Shown one piece after another: positions 1 to 5,290 of a stretch of 10,597 bases of DNA (positions are counted from its first letter, which is position 1; every line of letters begins with the position of its first letter). The stretch lies in the NCBI GenBank assembly GCA_003151275.1, contig PLXC01000116.1:1-10597 (forward strand). Reading direction: 5' to 3'. The position numbers were made by a program, and so were the translations under genes. A model generated the notes under the pieces. That model had not been told where the DNA came from. It did no database searches and worked only from the letters and a program-made list of their open reading frames with translations. The stretch comes from Candidatus Melainabacteria bacterium (GTDB lineage: Bacteria; Cyanobacteriota; Vampirovibrionia; Obscuribacterales; Obscuribacteraceae).

Positions 1-116
1 AAATTTTGCACTTCAACATCAGCCATCTTTTGAGCAGAAGTCCAGAAATAGACGAGAACGGCTGGGATCGCCAGGGCAATGACCCATCTTAAAACAGCGC
101 GAATTTTGTCTCGCAT
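1..116 (-). CDS. N-terminus of a membrane-anchored protein, cut by window edge
   Basis: An open frame runs from an ATG at 116 leftwards off the window; 38 codons are visible. The protein starts MRDKIRAVLRWVIALA and continues with a hydrophobic run (about residues 8-25) ending in VLVYFW, then turns polar (SAQKMADVE). This is one N-terminal membrane anchor or uncleaved signal, with positive residues on the cytoplasmic side. The start lies 53 nt after the stop of the TPR gene on the same strand, so the two are probably cotranscribed. There is no strong Shine-Dalgarno. The family cannot be named from this fragment. Confidence 0.5.
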   Translation of the reverse strand, partial: MRDKIRAVLRWVIALAIPAVLVYFWTSAQKMADVEVQN

Positions 117-169
117 CTATTGCATATCCAATAAATAGCCTAATGGTGCCGCTTTCGGAAGCAGAGACA

Positions 170-1255
170 TTAGTTTCCCACAGCTCGTAGTGCAATTGCT
201 CTTGAAATATTATTCAAACATTCTTTGAGGTTTCCTTGCTTGAGATAGCCTTCTCCGAGAAAGAAGTAGGGTGCTGGATTCTGCGGACTTTGTTTCTGAC
301 AGGCGCGCCAGACCACCATAGAATCCTCAAGATTGCCAGTGTATTCAGCCGCCAGGTGAGCGCGGTAGACCTGGGCCCAGATATCGTCTGGAGTTCTGAC
401 CAATAAATCATCTAAATTTTTCAAAGCTAATTCGTAGTATTGCTTAACTTGAGGCACCACAGATGGTGAAGACAATTCGAGCGCACCCTGTATATGCGGA
501 AGTTGGGTTGCAGGCAGAGAGCCTGGCGCATTAGCAACTTTGTTTGCCAGTTGGGGCGACAACATCGTCAATACTTGTCCTGCAGCCGCGTTGTTCATCC
601 AATTCTGCGGCACCTTGACTGCTGCAGCTTGGGGACCGGATATGGGGCTGTTATCAGAAACAGCAGGCACTTTCGGATTGGCAGGATTCTTCTTTGCCAA
701 CAGATATGCTTTCATGTAATAAGCCCAAGCCAAGCCATATCTGACCCGATTATCATCAGGATAAGATTTGAGCATTTCCTCATAGCTGGCAATCATTTTA
801 TCGAAGTAGGCAGCGCCACCATTAGCTTCAGCCAAGCGTCGAGCTCGACGCACTTCTTTCAGCGCTTCTTCTACTTTGCTCGAGCGGCTCATCGCCACGG
901 CAAGAATGAAACTGGCTTCCGCACTGTCTGGAAAAGCAAGAACTTGCTGGCGTGCTAGTTCTACGTTATCGGTCGGCACCAAATCTTCGGCTGCCATGTT
1001 TAACGTTAGAGGCTGACCTGGTTTTAACAAAACCTTTTCGGTCGGCGCTTCAAGTGGCGCAATCACAGCCGAGGGTGAGGCAGCCGCTTGAACCGCAGAT
1101 GGTGCATCCGTCTTGGGACTGCTCACAACGGCGGCGTCAGCCAAAGGTTTTTGTTCCTCTGCCAGGGTGGCCAGTGTCGAACCGCTAAAAATTGAGAGAG
1201 CACAAGACAAAATTGTTGCTTGGTGCAATCGTGATACCAAACTTTGCTTATTCAT
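170..1255 (-). CDS. Secreted TPR-repeat protein
   Basis: A 361-residue protein with an ATG start. Residues 1-32 look like a Sec signal peptide: a basic start (MNKQSLVSRLHQ), a hydrophobic core and a probable cleavage after STLATLA. A low-complexity Ala/Pro/Ser linker follows (about 38-75). Helical repeat segments with TPR-like spacing are seen near 109-145 (AEASFILAVAMSRSSKVEEALKEV), 168-190, 290-320 and 325-357 (APYFFLGEGYLKQGNLKECLNNISRAIAL). The product is probably exported and used for protein-protein interaction; no catalytic motif is seen. The 193 nt upstream (1256-1448) contain no gene; a TCTAAT -10-like hexamer lies shortly before the start without a good -35, and the Shine-Dalgarno is weak. 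TPR assignment is fairly sure, the function unknown. Confidence 0.8.
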   Translation of the reverse strand: MNKQSLVSRLHQATILSCALSIFSGSTLATLAEEQKPLADAAVVSSPKTDAPSAVQAAASPSAVIAPLEAPTEKVLLKPGQPLTLNMAAEDLVPTDNVELARQQVLAFPDSAEASFILAVAMSRSSKVEEALKEVRRARRLAEANGGAAYFDKMIASYEEMLKSYPDDNRVRYGLAWAYYMKAYLLAKKNPANPKVPAVSDNSPISGPQAAAVKVPQNWMNNAAAGQVLTMLSPQLANKVANAPGSLPATQLPHIQGALELSSPSVVPQVKQYYELALKNLDDLLVRTPDDIWAQVYRAHLAAEYTGNLEDSMVVWRACQKQSPQNPAPYFFLGEGYLKQGNLKECLNNISRAIALRAVGN

Positions 1256-1448
1256 AACGATTATTCAAATCCCATTAGATGTCTGTAATGTGCGCCTACT
1301 GTCGCAGTTGTGCGCGGCTGTAGCGGCGACGCTGAGAGGACTAAATACAGACAGAACGATCTCTCAACAACCGCTTGATCATAACAGACGATGATAGGTT
1401 GCCAATGGAAGCCGCGGCTGGATGAAAAAAAATTGGACTGACAAATCT

Positions 1449-2123
1449 CTAAGATGATGATTTCGCGGTCATTCTACCGTTAAGAATTATTGGCAAAACT
1501 TCATCGAGTCCTTTGACGATGTGCTTGGGCAGCGATGTCGCAAGAATCTCGGTGGTGTGAATTCCTGTGGTCACGCCGATGGCGTCAACATTGGCTCCGC
1601 GCGCCATATCCAAGTCGTAAGTGCTATCGCCTATCACAACTGCATCTTCAGCGGTCATGTCCATCCGCTGCAAGGTCAAGTGAACAGACTCAGGATGCGG
1701 CTTGTGATTAACCACGTCCTGCGCGCCAACGATCAAGCTGAAATAATGACTCAGCCCGTGATGGTCTAACACTGTTTCAATCAGATGGCGTCGCTTTGAA
1801 GAAGCAATTGTGATTTTAATATCAGATGATTTCAGTGTTTCAAGCATCGTGATCAGATGTGGAAACAGCGGACAAAGCTCAATGGTTTTGCCGTCATAAA
1901 TCTCGCGATAACGAGTTGCTACTTCTAGCCAATACTCCTCGGTGTGGTCAGGGAAAATGATTTCCATCTGACGCATCAGTGGTACGCCGATCAGCATCTG
2001 CCACTCTTTGTAGATGTCGTCGCTTAGTTTATATTCTTCAACACAATCCCTCATGACATCAATGATGCCGGGAGCAGAATCAACAAGCGTGCCATCAAAA
2101 TCGAAGATCGCCAGTTTGTACAA
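1449..2123 (-). CDS. HAD-superfamily phosphatase, phosphoglycolate phosphatase-like (Gph/PpaX group)
   Basis: A 224-residue HAD hydrolase with all four motifs. Motif I is DFDGTL with nucleophile Asp8 and acid Asp10; motif II is Ser108 in ITIASSK; motif III is Lys141 in NHKPHPE; motif IV is GDSTYD with Asp166 and Asp170. A helical cap sits between motifs I and II (about residues 15-90), as in the phosphoglycolate phosphatase/beta-phosphoglucomutase branch. It should hydrolyse a small phosphorylated metabolite in the cytoplasm; the substrate cannot be fixed from sequence, and 2-phosphoglycolate or pyrophosphate are the usual ones in this branch. The start is TTG, 2 nt after the carA stop, with AAGGTGAG inside the end of carA 9 nt before it, which indicates coupled translation. 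An eight-T run follows the gene (1432-1425) but without a GC hairpin. Confidence 0.88.
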   Translation of the reverse strand: MYKLAIFDFDGTLVDSAPGIIDVMRDCVEEYKLSDDIYKEWQMLIGVPLMRQMEIIFPDHTEEYWLEVATRYREIYDGKTIELCPLFPHLITMLETLKSSDIKITIASSKRRHLIETVLDHHGLSHYFSLIVGAQDVVNHKPHPESVHLTLQRMDMTAEDAVVIGDSTYDLDMARGANVDAIGVTTGIHTTEILATSLPKHIVKGLDEVLPIILNGRMTAKSSS

Positions 2124-2125
2124 AT

Positions 2126-3274
2126 TTAGACGCTCACCTTGCCATTAGATTCAATGAGCGCGAAAAATCTTTCAAACAAATAATTTGAATCGTGAGGTCC
2201 CGGATTGGCTTCAGGGTGATATTGCACACAAAACACAGGCAGTGTTTTATGACGGAAACCCTCGACGCTGTTGTCGTTTAAATTGATGTGCGTAAGTTCC
2301 AGGTCCGCAGGCAGAGAGCTTGCGTCAACTGCGAAACCATGATTTTGACAGGTGATTTCAATTTTGCCGGTCGACAAATCTTTGACTGGCTGGTTGCCAC
2401 CGCGATGTCCAAACTTGAGTTTATAAGTAGATGCGCCCATGGCCAAAGAAAGTAATTGATGGCCCAGACAAATGCCGAAAATCGGCAATTGAGCCGCGAT
2501 CAGTTTTTTCAATTGGATAATGATTTCTTTGCAGGCAGCCGGATCGCCAGGTCCATTTGATAAAAATATGGCATCTGGTCGGTCATTCAAAATCTCGTCA
2601 GCGCTTGTGTCTGCTGGATAAACAATGAGCGAAAGATCCCGCTGAGCAAGTTGGCGCAAAATGTTGCTCTTAATCCCGAAGTCCATCACGGCAACGGTGT
2701 AACGTCCACTGCCCATGCGATATTTTTCTTTGGCAGTCACCTCTTTGGTGAAGTCTGCACCTGTCATTAACGGCGATTGTTGAGCGATCTTCACCAGTTC
2801 AGCTTCATCTAATATCTCCGTGGAGAGCGCACAACGCATGGCGCCCTCATCTCTAATCCGTCGTGTGATTGCGCGCGTATCAACACCGGTAATGCCGACG
2901 ATGTTTTGCTTTGACATAAATTCCGACAGAGACTCAGTGCCACGCCATGAACTGAAGCGGCGACTTAAGTGACGAACGACCAGCCCGCGCGCATATATCT
3001 TGCGTGACTGCGACTCAATATCTTCTTCATTGGTACCGTAGTTGCCAATCTCGGGATACGTCAAAGTGACAACTTGTCCGGCATAACTGGCATCGGTAAG
3101 GATTTCTTGATAACCGATCAGGCTTGTGTTGAACACCAGTTCGCCGGTCGCAGTGCCCTCGGCTCCGAAAGCGTGTCCCTTAAAACATTTGCCGTCTTCC
3201 AAGGCGAGTAGGCAAGGCTTGTTCGCCGGCAGCAATCTATCTTCTTTATCTTGTGAGCCGTTCGCTGTGCTCAA
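2126..3274 (-). CDS. carA: Carbamoyl-phosphate synthetase small (glutaminase) subunit
   Basis: CarA hydrolyses glutamine and passes ammonia to CarB for carbamoyl phosphate, the precursor of pyrimidines and arginine. The 382 residues match the usual length. The N-terminal CPSase domain has ALEDGKCFKG (24-33), the GELVFNTSLIGYQEILTD block (44-61), LTYPEIGNYG (71-80) and GITGVDTRAITRRIR (127-141). The class I amidotransferase domain has LSNGPGDP (238-245), GICLGHQ with nucleophile Cys269, and catalytic His353 and Glu355 in QYHPEANPGPHD, so it should be active. The start is TTG at 3274 with GAGGA 7 nt upstream; an ATG a few bases upstream is out of frame and hits a stop. carB is not next to it. 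It lies 21 nt after a possible small gene and 2 nt before the HAD gene. Confidence 0.97.
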   Translation of the reverse strand: MSTANGSQDKEDRLLPANKPCLLALEDGKCFKGHAFGAEGTATGELVFNTSLIGYQEILTDASYAGQVVTLTYPEIGNYGTNEEDIESQSRKIYARGLVVRHLSRRFSSWRGTESLSEFMSKQNIVGITGVDTRAITRRIRDEGAMRCALSTEILDEAELVKIAQQSPLMTGADFTKEVTAKEKYRMGSGRYTVAVMDFGIKSNILRQLAQRDLSLIVYPADTSADEILNDRPDAIFLSNGPGDPAACKEIIIQLKKLIAAQLPIFGICLGHQLLSLAMGASTYKLKFGHRGGNQPVKDLSTGKIEITCQNHGFAVDASSLPADLELTHINLNDNSVEGFRHKTLPVFCVQYHPEANPGPHDSNYLFERFFALIESNGKVSV

Positions 3275-3295
3275 GTCATCTTCCTCTTGTAAAAC

Positions 3296-3445
3296 CTATC
3301 TTACCGAAAAACTGTCTGAATTTAGTATTTCTGCCAGTTTACAAAAGACATTTTGCAAATAATCGCGACATGAGCGCAGAATCTTGCCGCTTCCAAGTGA
3401 TTGGAGACTTTTAACTATAGGGTCGAAGAACTCAAAGACACCCAT
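3296..3445 (-). CDS. Possible 49-residue small protein upstream of carA
   Basis: From an ATG at 3445 a 49-codon frame ends 21 nt before the carA start. A strong ribosome binding site, GGAGAGGTG (complement of 3452-3460), sits 6 nt before this ATG, which is the main reason to call it. The product begins MGVFEFFDPIVKSLQSLG and looks like one or two amphipathic helices with a central Cys-Arg-Asp-Tyr stretch; there is no signal peptide or clear membrane segment. The same frame extends up to a GTG at 3493 (65 residues), but that start has no Shine-Dalgarno. It would be the first gene of the carA operon. No family is recognised. The alternative is that this is simply the carA leader region. Confidence 0.4.
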   Translation of the reverse strand: MGVFEFFDPIVKSLQSLGSGKILRSCRDYLQNVFCKLAEILNSDSFSVR

Positions 3446-3500
3446 ACACAGCACCTCTCCATCGCCAACCGATCTTTCCGGAGGCAGTCGCACGTTACTT

Positions 3501-3530
3501 TATTTATTTGCTAACTATTTGATTTAGCAA
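3501..3530 (-). promoter_or_regulatory. Candidate carA-operon promoter overlapped by a perfect inverted repeat
   Basis: TTGCTAA (3508-3514) and TTAGCAA (3524-3530) form a perfect 7-bp inverted repeat with a 9-nt spacer, half-site centres 16 bp apart. On the minus strand the best -35/-10 pair, TTGCTA (3530-3525) and TAAATA (3506-3501) with an 18-nt spacer, lies over this repeat. A dimeric regulator bound here would block the carA-side promoter and could also affect nuoN. The inverted repeat is seen directly; promoter and operator roles are inferred, and the -10 match is weak. Confidence 0.3.
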
Positions 3531-3567
3531 TCAGACCTTTTGACCTCGGTAGAATTGAGGCGCGCAA

Positions 3568-3580
3568 TTACCCGGGGTAA
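3568..3580. promoter_or_regulatory. 13-bp palindrome just before nuoN
   Basis: TTACCC and GGGTAA flank a single G, 9 nt before the nuoN start. The spacer is too short for a stable RNA hairpin, so a DNA-binding site is more likely than a terminator. It may also provide the only G-rich stretch (GGGG, about 12 nt upstream) for ribosome binding to nuoN. Confidence 0.25.
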
Positions 3581-3589
3581 CCACTACAC

Positions 3590-5158
3590 ATGAACGCTGG
3601 TATGCAAATCTACACTGACGCCATAAGAATGTTATGGCCAGAGATTTTCGTTGTCATTGCGATATTAATCACATCGGTCTGGAACTTATTTTTACCGAAG
3701 TCGAAGGAATGGACACCGGTCTGGGCTATGGTCGGATTAGGTGGCGCTTTCACGACTCTTTTCCTTCAGTTCTTTGAAAAGCCAACAATCCTCTTCAACG
3801 GACTCTTTACTATTGACAAACTAACCATCACGTTCGGACTTTTGGTCACCTTAGTCGGTGTTGTGGTTGTGCTCATGACTATGGGGTACGAACATCACCT
3901 CGGGCGAAATCGAGGCGAATTTTATTCCATCCTTCTCACTGCAATTCTTGCCGTGATGTTGCTCGCCGGTGCCACAGACCTGATCATGTTGTTTGTCGGA
4001 CTGGAAACACTGAGCATTTGCTGCGTGGTTTTGGCGGGCTTCAACAAGTTTGATGTCAAAAGTAGTGAGGCGTCACTCAAATACTTGTTGTCGACAGCGG
4101 CAACAACAGCCACTCTCTTATACGGTCTATCCTTTGTATACGGGCTAACAGACGCCACGACATACTCTGTCATCGCTGAAAAGATGGCGCTAATGGCGGT
4201 GCCACCAACGTCATTGATCCGCATCTTTATCCTCGTTTTGCTCCTCAGTGCGATCGGCTTCAAATTGTCGACCGTGCCTTTCCACATGTGGACGCCTGAC
4301 GTATACGAGGGAGCGCCCACTCCGGTAACTGCCTTCCTTTCTATAGGTTCCAAAGCCGGCGGTTTTGTGATCGCCCTTCGACTGCTATTCATGGTCTTCG
4401 GCAAATCCGCTCCTGACTGGACAATGATTCTTACTGTTCTGGCCATCTTGTCCATGATCATGGGTAACCTGATCGCCCTTTCCCAAACCTCATTCAAGAG
4501 GATGTTGGCATATTCATCAATTGCGCATGTCGGCTATATCTTGATCGGAATGGTGTCGGGCACTCAACAAGGGCTCGCAGCTATGATGTTTTACATCATT
4601 GTTTACGGCTTTATGAATCTTGGTGCCTTTGCCGGTGCCATCTTGTTCAGCAATGAAACTGGCAGCGACAACATCGACGATTTCGCCGGATTGATGCGCA
4701 AACGCCCTTATCTCGCTTTGCTTATGAGTGTCTGCCTTTTGAATCTTGCCGGTCTGCCAATTCCACCTGCAGGATTCTTTGCCAAATTATTCATCTTCGG
4801 CGCTGGGATCCAAATGCCGCTCACAATCGGCGGTCTGCCAATCGGGTGGCTGCTAGTCGGAGTGGCACTGGTAACATCAATTCCAGCTGTCTATTACTAC
4901 ACTCGCGTAGTAATTAAGATGGTGGTTGCAGAACCATCGCCAAAAGTATTGGCTATGGGCGAGCAACGTCCGTTCTTCGACAGTCCCCAATCCATGGTCT
5001 TTTTGGCAATGTGGCTTTGTGTCGGCATGATCTTCATGACAGGCACCGTTGCTGTTGACCCGGTAATGCGAATCTCACGAGATGCCGTGGCACCACTTCT
5101 AGCCACTCCTGATAACAAACCTAGTCCTCTGGGAATGATTCCGGACACAGTCCACTGA
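3590..5158 (+). CDS. nuoN: NADH dehydrogenase (complex I) subunit N, NdhB-like
   Basis: A 522-residue polytopic membrane protein of the antiporter-like NuoN/NdhB family, one of the proton-pumping subunits of the NDH-1 membrane arm. The diagnostic segments are present: FVGLETLSI with the TM5 glutamate Glu139, AIGFKLSTVPFHMWTPDVYEG with Lys225, FLSIGSKAGGF with Lys255, SFKRMLAYSSIAHVGY, FMNLGAFAGAILF, and PPAGFFAKLFIF with Lys399. These are the charged residues used for proton transfer in the family, so it should be functional. Length and motif wording are closer to cyanobacterial NdhB than to the shorter E. coli NuoN. No other nuo/ndh gene is adjacent, a layout also common for ndhB in cyanobacteria. 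The ATG at 3590 has only a weak ribosome binding site; a second ATG at 3602 has none. A TTGACC -35-like hexamer at 3540 lacks a good -10. Confidence 0.96.
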   Translation: MNAGMQIYTDAIRMLWPEIFVVIAILITSVWNLFLPKSKEWTPVWAMVGLGGAFTTLFLQFFEKPTILFNGLFTIDKLTITFGLLVTLVGVVVVLMTMGYEHHLGRNRGEFYSILLTAILAVMLLAGATDLIMLFVGLETLSICCVVLAGFNKFDVKSSEASLKYLLSTAATTATLLYGLSFVYGLTDATTYSVIAEKMALMAVPPTSLIRIFILVLLLSAIGFKLSTVPFHMWTPDVYEGAPTPVTAFLSIGSKAGGFVIALRLLFMVFGKSAPDWTMILTVLAILSMIMGNLIALSQTSFKRMLAYSSIAHVGYILIGMVSGTQQGLAAMMFYIIVYGFMNLGAFAGAILFSNETGSDNIDDFAGLMRKRPYLALLMSVCLLNLAGLPIPPAGFFAKLFIFGAGIQMPLTIGGLPIGWLLVGVALVTSIPAVYYYTRVVIKMVVAEPSPKVLAMGEQRPFFDSPQSMVFLAMWLCVGMIFMTGTVAVDPVMRISRDAVAPLLATPDNKPSPLGMIPDTVH

Positions 5159-5205
5159 CGTTGAGCCGATGACCTCATCAAGCGGTCCGAATCACGTCGA
5201 CAGCT

Positions 5206-5290
5206 CATCCGAGGATAGTCAATGCAGCAAGCTGCCCGACATATCCTTAAGAGCGCCCATCCGAGGAGGGCCTATGCAGCAAGCTGCTCG
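5206..5290 (+). repeat. Duplicated translation-start region, two 33-bp copies 52 bp apart
   Basis: Copy 1 (5206-5238) and copy 2 (5258-5290) match at 28 of 33 positions. Both contain CATCCGAGGA, an ATG (5222 and 5274) and then CAGCAAGCTGC. The period of 52 bp is not a multiple of three, so the two ATGs are in different frames: 5274 opens the long membrane-protein gene, 5222 opens a 71-codon frame that overlaps it. The copy-2 ribosome binding site is the stronger one (AGGAGG at 5264-5269 against GAGGA in copy 1). Confidence 0.8.

Noticed and set aside
494..958. 154-codon plus-strand frame
   Set aside because: Antisense to the TPR gene, Cys/His/Arg-rich without domain features; a shadow frame.
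1425..1448. Terminator after the HAD gene
   Set aside because: There is an eight-T run on the minus strand, but no stable hairpin in front of it.
3922..4497. 191-codon minus-strand frame
   Set aside because: Antisense to the most conserved part of nuoN; no ribosome site and no protein-like motifs.
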